Made by a program: the position numbers and the translations under genes
The notes under the pieces: model-generated
Told to the model about the DNA's origin: nothing
What the model saw: only the letters and a program-made list of their open reading frames with translations
Database searches by the model: none
Shown here: piece after piece, positions 8,241 to 16,405 of the stretch
Numbering within the stretch: the stretch's first letter is position 1
Layout: each line of letters starts with the position of its first letter
NCBI GenBank assembly: GCA_964526295.1
Contig: CAZGKW010000018.1
Location: 1-64,000 of the forward strand
Length of the DNA stretch: 64,000 nucleotides
Origin: CAZGKW01 sp964526295
GTDB taxonomy: Bacteria; Planctomycetota; Phycisphaerae; FEN-1346
Direction of reading: 5' to 3'

Positions 8241-10703
8241 TCAATCGAGGACGATCGAGCCGTCCTCGACGCGGACGGTCCGCCGACCGACGCGGACGGT
8301 CGTCCCGAGGCCCTCGCCCGAAACCCGCATGGCGGGCGCCGGGCCCTTCTGGATGGTGAAGACCACCAGGGCCGTGCCCTCCGTCTCGGCCGTGAGCTTC
8401 CTCGCCTCGAGGCTCCCCCCGGCAGCCAGGACGCCCGTCAGGGTCTCCTCGCGGGCCTCGCCCACGGTGAACTCGCGGCCGTCGGTACGGACCGCCCCGG
8501 CCCGCTCATCGAGCGGCAGCCGCCACGTCGCCTTGACCGGCTCGCCGCCGGTTCGTTCCAGGCGGTCGAGGATGGCCACCAGCAGCGGCGCCCCCGCCCG
8601 GCCGGTCGCATCGACCGCCATCGACCTTCTGCCGCGGATGCCGAAGTCGACGTACTTCCCCACGGAACCGGGCCAGCTCGCCTCGCCCGCTGCCCCCGGC
8701 GCGTCGGCCGAGGCGCCCTGCTTGTCTTTCTTCGACTCCAGCGGCACGAGGTAAGCCCGGTCCAGCTCCAACTCCAGGACGCAGGTCCGATCCGCACCCC
8801 GCGATTCCCGGACGACCTGCGGCCCGTGGTGTTCGTTCGTGGGCGGGAGGCCGTCGACTTCGAGCAGGTACGTCCCATCGAGCCACTTGCGGCCCAAGCC
8901 GTAGAGCGTCAAGCCACTCATCGGTCCGGCCCGCTCGAAATGGCAACCGGGCAGCGTCTCGCTCTTGAAGTTCGTGACGAGGAGGATGTCCTGCTCGTCG
9001 CCGAACGTGGGGCGGAAGACGTAGTGCCCTTTCCGCGGGTCGGGGGCCATCCAGGGGAAGCTCGACTCGGGCGGCTTCGCCTCGACCTCGAACGGATAGG
9101 TGGCCAGGACGTACGGGCCGTAGAAGCTGTGGGCGATGCCGAACGTCCGGCTCCCCAACAGGCCGACCGACCGCGTGTGGATCCACTTGACGCCGGGCAT
9201 CATCTCGGGCGGCACCGTGTTCATCGTCAGGGCGAACACGACGTCGCGGAGGTCCTCGCCATCGACGCCCAGGTCGCCGCCGAGACCGTCGTAGGGTTTC
9301 GGGATGGGGAAGAAGCGGCCGGGCTCGGCCTCCATGAAGAACCCCGCCAGGAGGAAGTCCCCCAAAGGACCGGGGTCGACCGTTCGCCCCAGGGCCGTCG
9401 GGTAGGCGCGGAGGAAGTGGGCGAAGCCGCGGCGGATGGTCATGCCCTTGTAGAACATGCCCTCCAGGCAATAGCCGCTGCCTCCGAGACCGCGGCGAAG
9501 GTAGCCGCGTATCTCACGGGCGGCGACGTCGGCCAGGTGCTCGGCTTCCACCATTTCCTTGCCGAGGGAGTTTTTCTCGCCCATGACGGCGATGGCCCCC
9601 ACGCCGAACGCTCCCGCCCGGATGCCGTTGTGGTTCGACCACCAGTTCGGATTGAACCCGGACATCCGGTTGCCCTGGAACTCGCCTTGCGCGACCTCGC
9701 GGACCCGCCGCTGGAGGCCGTCGATGCACTTCGTCCGGAAGGCCGGATCCCACGCGTCGCAAGACAGGTCGAACGCCAGGGCGAAACCGAGGAGCCGCGG
9801 GGCATGGTGAATGTCCTGCGAGACGCCTCGCCCGGCCCGGCCCGACGGGTTCGCGAACATCGTCTGCTCGATGATCTCGCGGGCCCGGTCGGCGTATCCC
9901 TTGTCGCCGGTCATCTGGTAGGCGAAGCCGTACCCGACGGCGGGCCAGTTGGTGAACTTGTCGCTCTCGGTATCGTAGGCCGGTGGCTTGCCCAGCACGG
10001 CCCGGAAGCGGTCCATGATGGCCCGGCCCTCGGGGGTGTCGGCGGCCCGCTGCTTCATCCGCCCGAGGTCCTTCTGGCGGAAGATCAGGCGGGGATGCTC
10101 GCCGGGCGCAAGGGGCTCGTGCGCCTCGGCCAAGCCCGGCCACACCGGACCGATCCGGCCGCGGACCTTCCCCAAGACCTCGACCGTTTCGACGGCGTCT
10201 TTCTCGGCCCCGCGCTCCTCGGCCTGCCGATGGGCCTTTTCCAGAAGCGCCCGGATCGGGTCGGGCACGTCGGACCTCGGCTTCGGCTCCGGCGCCTCCT
10301 GCTCCTTCGCCCCGATGGCGAACGTGCCAGTGTAGGCGCCGGCGAAACCGTCGCCGTCGCGCTTCAGGCGGACCTCGTAGACGGCCTTGCCCCCCTCGAC
10401 CCAGGGGTCGCTGCCGACCGTCACCTCGAGCGTCAGCTTCCGAACGTCGCCGTCGACCTCGTTCTTCGCGACGACCCCCTCGTGGTGGGCCCGGTTGAAC
10501 CCGACGGCGTAGCCCCAGCATTCCTCGGGCCACTCGCCCTGCCGGACGGGCAGCTCCAGCTCGATGTCGGTCCGATGGTCGCCGCCGCGGCTCACGGCCC
10601 CCTCCAGCTCGAGCACGACGTTGCCGTGGATCGGTTCCGCCCCGCGAACGCCGGCGGCCGAAGCCGCCAGAACGACCAGGCCCGTCAGGATGATGCGCAA
10701 CAT
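8241..10703 (-). CDS. Heparinase II/III-like secreted protein
   Basis: An 820-aa exported protein (signal MLRIILTGLVVLAASAAG, cut after VRG/A). After a beta-rich N-terminal region, HPRLIFRQKDLGRMKQRA is the usual opening of the alpha/alpha-toroid of heparinase II/III and related polysaccharide lyases. Possible active-site parts are NWWSNHNGIRAGAFGVG (Asn, His) and the YCLEGMFYKGM segment (Glu, Tyr). The C-terminal half is a beta-sandwich as in two-domain lyases. It would cleave an acidic polysaccharide outside the cytoplasm by beta-elimination; the substrate is not known. It is first in a two-gene unit with the downstream glycoside hydrolase and has a plausible promoter in front. Confidence 0.75.
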   Translation of the reverse strand: MLRIILTGLVVLAASAAGVRGAEPIHGNVVLELEGAVSRGGDHRTDIELELPVRQGEWPEECWGYAVGFNRAHHEGVVAKNEVDGDVRKLTLEVTVGSDPWVEGGKAVYEVRLKRDGDGFAGAYTGTFAIGAKEQEAPEPKPRSDVPDPIRALLEKAHRQAEERGAEKDAVETVEVLGKVRGRIGPVWPGLAEAHEPLAPGEHPRLIFRQKDLGRMKQRAADTPEGRAIMDRFRAVLGKPPAYDTESDKFTNWPAVGYGFAYQMTGDKGYADRAREIIEQTMFANPSGRAGRGVSQDIHHAPRLLGFALAFDLSCDAWDPAFRTKCIDGLQRRVREVAQGEFQGNRMSGFNPNWWSNHNGIRAGAFGVGAIAVMGEKNSLGKEMVEAEHLADVAAREIRGYLRRGLGGSGYCLEGMFYKGMTIRRGFAHFLRAYPTALGRTVDPGPLGDFLLAGFFMEAEPGRFFPIPKPYDGLGGDLGVDGEDLRDVVFALTMNTVPPEMMPGVKWIHTRSVGLLGSRTFGIAHSFYGPYVLATYPFEVEAKPPESSFPWMAPDPRKGHYVFRPTFGDEQDILLVTNFKSETLPGCHFERAGPMSGLTLYGLGRKWLDGTYLLEVDGLPPTNEHHGPQVVRESRGADRTCVLELELDRAYLVPLESKKDKQGASADAPGAAGEASWPGSVGKYVDFGIRGRRSMAVDATGRAGAPLLVAILDRLERTGGEPVKATWRLPLDERAGAVRTDGREFTVGEAREETLTGVLAAGGSLEARKLTAETEGTALVVFTIQKGPAPAMRVSGEGLGTTVRVGRRTVRVEDGSIVLD

Positions 10704-10792
10704 GTAGCCCTTTCCGTCAACGGCACGCGCTTGGAACCCTCAGCCGCGGCGGACCGAGAGGCAGCCCGCGCCCGTCCGGGACCGGGGCACCT

Positions 10793-10820
10793 ATCGTATA
10801 ACCGCGTGCGGCGATGGCAA
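10793..10820 (-). promoter_or_regulatory. Candidate promoter for the lyase/hydrolase pair
   Basis: Read on the minus strand, TTGCCA (10820-10815) is a 5/6 match to the -35 box. TACGAT (10798-10793) is a 4/6 match to the -10 box, with a 16-bp spacer. It lies about 90 bp before the heparinase-like start. It shares the intergenic region with the oppositely oriented dtd gene. Confidence 0.35.
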
Positions 10821-10905
10821 GCGCCGAACGATTTGACGGCTTGCTCCGGGATGCCCTTCAGCGTAGTCTCGGAGGCACATTGCCGCCGACGCGAAAGGAC
10901 CGCCC

Positions 10906-11352
10906 ATGCGAGCCGTCGTCCAGAGGGTCAGACGGGCCGAGGTCGTCGTCGAGGGCCGGACCGTCGGAACCGTCGGCAAGGCTGCGCCGGGCCTCCTCGT
11001 CCTCCTCGGCGTGGGCCACGACGACACGCCCGAGACCGCCCGGGCCCTGGCCGCCAAGACCGTCAAGCTCCGCATCTTCGGCGACGAGGCCGGCAAGATG
11101 AACCGGTCGGTCGAGAACGTCGGCGGCGGGGTCCTGGCTGTCAGCCAGTTCACGCTGCTGGCGGACACGCGGAAGGGCAACCGGCCGAGCTTCCAGGGGG
11201 CGGCCCCGCCCGAAGAGGCCGAGCGGCTCTACGAGACGTTCTGCGAGGCGGTGGCCGCGGCCGGCGTGCCGGTCGCCCGCGGCGTCTTCGGGGCCCACAT
11301 GGACGTCCACCTGACCAACGACGGGCCCGTCACGATCGTCCTCGATATGTGA
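10906..11352 (+). CDS. dtd: D-aminoacyl-tRNA deacylase
   Basis: D-tyrosyl-tRNA(Tyr)/D-aminoacyl-tRNA deacylase, a homodimeric cytosolic quality-control enzyme that hydrolyses D-amino acids (and Gly) from mischarged tRNA. The 148-aa length is normal. Both active-site signatures are present: SQFTLLADTRKGNRPSF starting at residue 80 and the C-terminal NDGPVTIVLD containing the cross-subunit Gly-cisPro motif. The opening MRAVVQRVRRAEVVV is canonical. ATG at 10906 is preceded by GAAAGGA. It is a single gene converging with the PQQ-propeller gene with only 16 bp between them. Confidence 0.97.
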   Translation: MRAVVQRVRRAEVVVEGRTVGTVGKAAPGLLVLLGVGHDDTPETARALAAKTVKLRIFGDEAGKMNRSVENVGGGVLAVSQFTLLADTRKGNRPSFQGAAPPEEAERLYETFCEAVAAAGVPVARGVFGAHMDVHLTNDGPVTIVLDM

Positions 11353-11368
11353 TGCCCTCTGCGCCGAC

Positions 11369-12934
11369 TCATCGCGGGGCCCGCAGATCGTAGCACAGGA
11401 TGCGGTCCAAGCCGCGCATGTACAGGCGGCCCCCCGCCGCGGCAGGCGTCACCGGGGCCATGTAGCCGGTGGCATTGGGGGCGCCCCAGACGGGGCCGAG
11501 CTGCCGGAAGGTGGGAGGATTGGCGTCGAACATGTAGATCGCATCGGTGTCGTGCGAATCGTCCGCATCCAGCAGGATCCGCCCGTCCATTGCGACCAGG
11601 AACCCCATCCCGCCGGGGAAATCGATCGATCCGGCCACCTTCCCCGTCGTCAGCTCGACGCAGACCAGCTTGCCCCCCTTGCACCGGGCGTAGACGTGCC
11701 CCCAGTAAAGGAGAGGCGGTGTGCCGCCCACGTAGCCGTACGCCGCCGGCAGCTCCCACTTCTTCCGGGCGCCCTTCGTGGAGATCTGGTAGCAGACGAG
11801 CTGATCGGTCTCGGTTCCGCCGTTGCAGACGAGAAGGTCGACAGCGACGCCTACGGTGTGGCCGTTCTTGCCGGCCTCGAGGTCCCAGACGACCCGGCCG
11901 GTCCGGGGCTCGATGCATCGGACCTTGCCCTGGCCGGAGGCGGCAATGACGTAGGACCGTTCGGCCGCCGGGTCTGCGATGGGCGAAGGGACCGGGTCCC
12001 AGCGGACGGGACTGGCCCAGTTGCCGAGCGCCTGGCGGATGCTCCAGAGGCGACGGCCGGTATCGGCGTCGAGGCCGACCAGCCCGCACTCCTCGCCCCA
12101 GAAATACTCGCGGACGGGCTGCTGGACCTTGTAGCCGAGGAAGTCGCTGCACACGACCACCCCGTCGACGACGATCGGCGAGCTGGCCATGTCGCGGTTG
12201 TACTGCGGAATCTCTCGCTTCTCCTTGCAGACCTTGCGAAGGGCCTCCTGGCGCAGGGCTCGCTCGCCCACGTCGGATTCCCACACGGGCCCTCCGGTGG
12301 CGGCGTCGACGCAGTAGACCCGGCCGGCCGATCCGATGGCGTAGACGCGCCCGTCGGCGACGCACGCCGTCAGGTTGCACGGGCCGCCCTTGTTGAACAG
12401 GTTGTAGTTCATGCCCCGGCCGGCGAAGACACGCTTCCACAACGTCCGCCCCGTGCGGGCGTCGAAGCAGTGGATGACGTCGTCGGTGTCGATCCACCAC
12501 TTCTCCTTGCCGAACCCGCCGGCGGCGGCGTGCTTGGCGTAGAGACGGTGGTCGTACAGGTCGCCCTCGCCGTTCGGCACGTAGTAGGTGATGTAGACGC
12601 GGCCGTCGGCGTAAACGGGGCTGGCGAACCCGCCGCTGATCTGCCCCTCGGCCGGGGAGACGACCTTCCGGCCGTCGGCGCAGCGGGCCCCGGGGATCGC
12701 CTCGTCGCTCTGCCAGACGAGCTTCGCCCTGGAGAGGTCGTCGACGAGGTCGCGATTGGATTCGGCCGCCGCCCCGCAATGGTACGGTCCCCGCCAGCAG
12801 GGCCAGCCGGGGCCGGTCGGCGCGTCGTCCAGGAGGCCCACGGCCGGCCCGCCGGCTGCCTGGCCCCCTGCACCCCAGACGATGGCAACGACCGCCGCCA
12901 GAAGCCGCACCACGTCGTCCGAGTATCTGCGCAT
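11369..12934 (-). CDS. PQQ-like beta-propeller repeat protein
   Basis: A 521-aa exported protein with a hydrophobic N-terminus (VVRLLAAVVAIVWGAGGQAAG). The body is made of propeller blades of the PQQ-binding-like (WD40-like) type: WPCWRGPYHCG, GRVYITYYVPNGEG, HCFDARTGRTLWKRVFAG, YCVDAATGGPVWESD, GLDADTGRRLWSIRQALG, RCIEPRTGRVVWDLEAGKNG, and later blades. There is no enzyme motif or heme site; in Planctomycetota such proteins are numerous and mostly uncharacterised. It runs alone on the minus strand between dtd and the PAC2 gene, and a paralogue is at 46.9 kb. Confidence 0.88.
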   Translation of the reverse strand: MRRYSDDVVRLLAAVVAIVWGAGGQAAGGPAVGLLDDAPTGPGWPCWRGPYHCGAAAESNRDLVDDLSRAKLVWQSDEAIPGARCADGRKVVSPAEGQISGGFASPVYADGRVYITYYVPNGEGDLYDHRLYAKHAAAGGFGKEKWWIDTDDVIHCFDARTGRTLWKRVFAGRGMNYNLFNKGGPCNLTACVADGRVYAIGSAGRVYCVDAATGGPVWESDVGERALRQEALRKVCKEKREIPQYNRDMASSPIVVDGVVVCSDFLGYKVQQPVREYFWGEECGLVGLDADTGRRLWSIRQALGNWASPVRWDPVPSPIADPAAERSYVIAASGQGKVRCIEPRTGRVVWDLEAGKNGHTVGVAVDLLVCNGGTETDQLVCYQISTKGARKKWELPAAYGYVGGTPPLLYWGHVYARCKGGKLVCVELTTGKVAGSIDFPGGMGFLVAMDGRILLDADDSHDTDAIYMFDANPPTFRQLGPVWGAPNATGYMAPVTPAAAGGRLYMRGLDRILCYDLRAPR

Positions 12935-13181
12935 GGAGTCGCCTTTCCCGTTTGGTGCTCACCCCTTGTAGGTCAGGCCCCTCCGCTTGAACCGGGGTTC
13001 GTACCGGAGGTCTCGCATCGGCCGGCCTGCCTGAGCCCCGTCCGGAAGGCCGGTGCGCGGCCGGCCCGCGGCGATATCCCCCTTGACACCGGCGTCGGGC
13101 GAATACACTTTCAGGGGACGGGACGCGCCCCCGGCGTCTCGACGGCGCACGCAGCCGGCGAACCTTCGAAAGGACGACTTG

Positions 13182-14051
13182 ATGGCGGCGGAGCAGCTTC
13201 GAATCTACGCCCGGCCCGACCTGGCCGGCTCGGCCTTGGTTCTGGGCCTCGGCGGGTGGATGAACGGCGGCGAGGTTTCCCAGGGAACGGTGAAGCTGCT
13301 GGCCCGGGCGGTCGGGGCGGCCCGGCTGGCCGAGATCGCACCCGAGGATTTTTACATCTACAACATGCCCGGCTCGATGGAGATCTCCGCCCTCTTCCGG
13401 CCCCACACGGTCATCCAGGACGGCCTGGTCAAGCAATTCAAGCCCCCGCGGAACGTCTTCCAGTACGACGACGTCAACCGCCTGGTCCTGTTCCGCGGCA
13501 AGGAGCCCCACCTGAACTGGTCGGGTTTCGCCGAATGCGTGTTCGCCCTGGCCCGGACGTTCGGCGTCGAGCGGGTCTTCTTCGTCGGCAGCTACGCGGG
13601 CGTCGTGCCGCACACTCGCGACCCCCGGATCTATGGCTCGGTCTCCGACCCGTCGCTGAAGTCGGAACTCGAGCCCCACGGCGTCCGGTTCTCCAACTAC
13701 GAGGGACCGGCCGGCTTCAGCACCTACCTGACGACGCTGGCGCCGAAGCACGGCCTGCCGATGGCGACGATCGTCGCCGAGATCCCCGCCTACGTCCAGG
13801 GCACCAACCCCCGGTCCATCGAAGCCGTCACGCGGTTCCTGGGGGCCTTGCTGGGCCTGTCGGTCGACCTGGACGAGCTGCGGTCCGCCAGCGACGGGTT
13901 CGAGGCCCGCGTCAACCAGGCCGTCGCCGAGCGGCCGGAGCTCCAGGAGATGGTCCGCAAGATGGAGTCCGACTACGACAGCGAGCTGTTCGAGACCCAG
14001 ATGACCGACCTGAAGGCGTGGCTGGAGCAGCGCGGCATCCGTCTGGACTGA
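13182..14051 (+). CDS. PAC2 family protein
   Basis: A 289-aa protein of the PAC2 (proteasome assembly chaperone 2-like, formerly DUF75) family. Typical segments are ALVLGLGGWMNGGEVSQG, YNMPGSMEISALFRP, LVLFRGKEPHLNWSGFAE, VFFVGSYAGVVPHTRDPRIYG and the GPAGFSTYLTTLAPKHGLPM block. In bacteria this family is uncharacterised; in actinobacteria it is often near proteasome genes, none of which are seen here. ATG at 13182 has AAAGGA before it; the longer reading from 13053 is low-complexity and lacks similarity. The small membrane protein at 14175 follows on the same strand. Confidence 0.88.
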   Translation: MAAEQLRIYARPDLAGSALVLGLGGWMNGGEVSQGTVKLLARAVGAARLAEIAPEDFYIYNMPGSMEISALFRPHTVIQDGLVKQFKPPRNVFQYDDVNRLVLFRGKEPHLNWSGFAECVFALARTFGVERVFFVGSYAGVVPHTRDPRIYGSVSDPSLKSELEPHGVRFSNYEGPAGFSTYLTTLAPKHGLPMATIVAEIPAYVQGTNPRSIEAVTRFLGALLGLSVDLDELRSASDGFEARVNQAVAERPELQEMVRKMESDYDSELFETQMTDLKAWLEQRGIRLD

Positions 14052-14174
14052 TCCGGCCGAAGGGACACGCGCAGCGAAAGGTTGCATTCCGGCCCATCGG
14101 CCGGTAGAGTCGCGGACCGGCCGCTCTTGGCCGCAATCGCGCCTGAATTCGGGGGCGCCCGACGGGAGGCCGAC

Positions 14175-14387
14175 ATGCCCTGGACGCTCATCCTGATCCT
14201 GGGAATCCCCGCCGTCTTGGCGGCCGCCCTGACCGTCCTCGTGGTGGTCCGCGAGAAGCTGCACCTGCGCGAGGTGCGGCAGGTGCTCGACCAGATTCGC
14301 GAGAGCCGCATCGAAGCCGGCCTCCCCCCCGAGCCCGAGGCGAGCGAGGCCCGGCCGCCGACCCCGCGCAACGAGACCGCCGACTGA
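14175..14387 (+). CDS. Small membrane protein, unknown
   Basis: A 70-aa protein with one N-terminal membrane segment (MPWTLILILGIPAVLAAALT) followed by a charged helical stretch (VREKLHLREVRQVLDQIRES) and a Pro/Glu-rich tail. GGGAGG lies 5 bp upstream of ATG 14175, which decides the start against the in-frame ATG at 14082. It lies 120 bp after the PAC2 gene and converges with the permease gene. I do not recognise a family. Confidence 0.55.
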   Translation: MPWTLILILGIPAVLAAALTVLVVVREKLHLREVRQVLDQIRESRIEAGLPPEPEASEARPPTPRNETAD

Positions 14388-14413
14388 ACCTGTTGTTTTC
14401 CCCGCCGCCCCGC

Positions 14414-16153
14414 TTACACGGCCCGCTGGCGGGCTTGGACGCACGCCCGGCACGCCGCCGCAAACCCCGCCAGTGCATGTCCCCCGGCAATCAGGGCCAG
14501 CACCAGCGTCGTCCCGACGAGCCCCATGTGGCCCAGCGGCTCCGGCCAGTGATAGTCCGTCCAGCCGGCGTTCCGGCCGGTCCCCTCCTCGGCGATGACG
14601 ATGATGTGGGCCCCGGGGTTCAGACACAGGGGCCATTCGGCCAGGTCGTCAGTGCGAAAGAAGATGACGCCTGCCAGCATGAAGGCCACCGGCACGCCGA
14701 CCCACAACAGAAGGGCCAGTCCGACGTTCATCGCGACGGCCGTCGTGCTCCGGCGGAACCACACGCTCAGGTACAAGCCGGTGCCCGTCAGCAGGGCCGC
14801 CACGCCGGCTGCGACGATACCCACCAGAAACGGCACGACCGCCTCGACGTACCCGACGACGCCGAAGACGGCCAAGTGAAGAAACAGCAGGGCCCACACC
14901 GGGGCCGACCGGCACAGGACCCCCGCGGCCTTGCCGGCCAGGATGTGGCCGGCGCTCATCGGGGTGGCCAGCAAAAGGGTCCAGGTCCGGGCCTCCTTCT
15001 CGGTGGCGACGGCCGCCGCCGCCAGGGCGGCCGTCGCCAGGATCCCGAGGCCCATCAGGGCGAGCATGTAGATGATGTGCGTCTCATCGTGGTCCATGTC
15101 GTCGGCCAGGAGGACGTAGCTCGTCAGGAGCAGGCCGACCACCGCCACGGCGGTGCCGATCCGCCGGGCCCGCGTAGAGAGGGTCCGCCGGCGGAGTTCC
15201 TTCCAGACGGCGGGCGACCCGTGGATCCGCCGGGTCCGCGGCGGGCGCCTGCGCCGCCACGCTCGCCGGGGGCCCTCGACCGACCCGCCGGCCGCCTGCC
15301 GCAGCCCCGCCCGTCGCACCCGCACCACCGCCAGCGCCAGCACCGCCAGCGACACGGCCAGCAGCACGCCCGACCCCAGCCACCACGTCGCGGCGAAGCC
15401 GACACCGGTTGCGCCCGGTCTGAAGTGCAGCTCCGTCAGCCCCAAGAGCAGAGCGTAGGGATTGACCGCCAGGATCGGTTCCATCGCCGCCCACGGAAAG
15501 CCCAGCTCTCGCGCGGTGTAGGCCCAGACGAGCGGCACGAAGCCGAAGGCGAACGCCAGCCCCACCAGCGTCCGCAGGATCACCACGTAGGACCGGGGGT
15601 CGCCCACCGAGAAGTACAGGCTCACCGACGCCGCCAGCAACACCGTCACCAGCGTCACCGCGAGGCCCCCCGCCAGGTAATTCACCGAGACCCCTCCGAA
15701 GACGCGTACGACCACCAGCACCGGCAGGCTGACCGCCAGCAGGAGCAGGAGCTGGAGGAGGCGGCTCAGGAGCTTGCCCGCCACCACCTGGAAGCTCGTG
15801 ATCGGCGTCGTCATCAGGATGCCCAGCGTCTGGCGGCGCACCTCGTCGCCGATGGCGGTCGAGGGCATGACGATAGCCAGGAGGTGCAGGGCACAGAACT
15901 GGAACCACAGGAGGACCGCGACGATCGCTTTGCCGGCCTCGGCCATCCGCATCGCCCGGTACGCCGGGGCCGTCGGCGTGCCCCAACGCGACTCCACCCA
16001 CGCCGTCGCGACGAAACCGATCAGCACCAGCGGATAGACGGCCCGGACGGCGTAGGTGTAGAGGCGGCGGCTGGAGACCCGCAGCTCCTTCTCGAAGATC
16101 GGCCCCGTAAGCCCCGCCAGCCATCGGGCCGGATCGGCCGCCGACAGAACCAT
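14414..16153 (-). CDS. ABC-2 type permease, paralogue 5
   Basis: A membrane protein of about 579 aa, the last of five tandem paralogues. It starts with the shared block GPIFEKELRVSSRRLYTYAVR before the first membrane segment. It then repeats the ABC-2 half-module twice: RRQTLGILMTTPITSFQVVAGKLLSRL at the centre of the first half and KEARTWTLLLATPMSAGHIL in the second, each followed by several hydrophobic helices. This is the organisation of two fused six-helix permease halves. It should form the membrane channel with the ATPase at 24.1-25.1 kb. The start is uncertain: ATG 16153, or TTG at 16177 in the same frame; neither has a clear ribosome-binding site. Confidence 0.85.
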   Translation of the reverse strand: MVLSAADPARWLAGLTGPIFEKELRVSSRRLYTYAVRAVYPLVLIGFVATAWVESRWGTPTAPAYRAMRMAEAGKAIVAVLLWFQFCALHLLAIVMPSTAIGDEVRRQTLGILMTTPITSFQVVAGKLLSRLLQLLLLLAVSLPVLVVVRVFGGVSVNYLAGGLAVTLVTVLLAASVSLYFSVGDPRSYVVILRTLVGLAFAFGFVPLVWAYTARELGFPWAAMEPILAVNPYALLLGLTELHFRPGATGVGFAATWWLGSGVLLAVSLAVLALAVVRVRRAGLRQAAGGSVEGPRRAWRRRRPPRTRRIHGSPAVWKELRRRTLSTRARRIGTAVAVVGLLLTSYVLLADDMDHDETHIIYMLALMGLGILATAALAAAAVATEKEARTWTLLLATPMSAGHILAGKAAGVLCRSAPVWALLFLHLAVFGVVGYVEAVVPFLVGIVAAGVAALLTGTGLYLSVWFRRSTTAVAMNVGLALLLWVGVPVAFMLAGVIFFRTDDLAEWPLCLNPGAHIIVIAEEGTGRNAGWTDYHWPEPLGHMGLVGTTLVLALIAGGHALAGFAAACRACVQARQRAV

Positions 16154-16191
16154 CGCGATGGTCGCCCGCACGCCCAAGGGTCAGCCCCGTG

Positions 16192-16368
16192 TCAGTGGTT
16201 CCAACTGGGTCCCCTGCGGCAACGTCGCGGGGGAACGAGTGCAGGACAAGGAACCGCGACGCAGAGAACCACAGCCACCGCCGCCGTCGTCGCCGCTATC
16301 GTCCAACGCTGCTGTCGGCCGTTGTTTTGGCTCGTGCCGTTGCCGTTGCGGTTCACTTCTGACTTCAC
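16192..16368 (-). CDS. Possible small membrane ORF between permease genes
   Basis: An unannotated short frame of 58 codons from GTG 16368 to TGA 16192. AAGGAG lies only a few bases upstream. It begins with a polar Asn/Gln-rich stretch (KSEVNRNGNGTSQNNGRQQ), followed by a hydrophobic segment (WTIAATTAAVAVVLCVAV). It sits in an otherwise unexplained 250-bp gap between two permease genes of the operon. Length and composition allow a small membrane protein, but nothing beyond the open frame supports it. Confidence 0.25.
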   Translation of the reverse strand: MKSEVNRNGNGTSQNNGRQQRWTIAATTAAVAVVLCVAVPCPALVPPRRCRRGPSWNH

Positions 16369-16405
16369 CACTCCTTGCTCTCCGTTCTGCCTTCGTCGTT
16401 ATTCC

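Noticed and set aside
6099..11393. Very long plus-strand open frame of 1764 codons
   Set aside because: It is antisense to the hydrolase, the lyase and part of other genes; composition is Arg/Gly/Pro/Asp-rich without domains. In 70% GC DNA long shadow frames are expected.
13111..13341. Minus-strand frame at the start of the PAC2 gene
   Set aside because: It lies inside the PAC2 gene and its upstream region, with no ribosome-binding site and shadow-like Arg/Pro composition.
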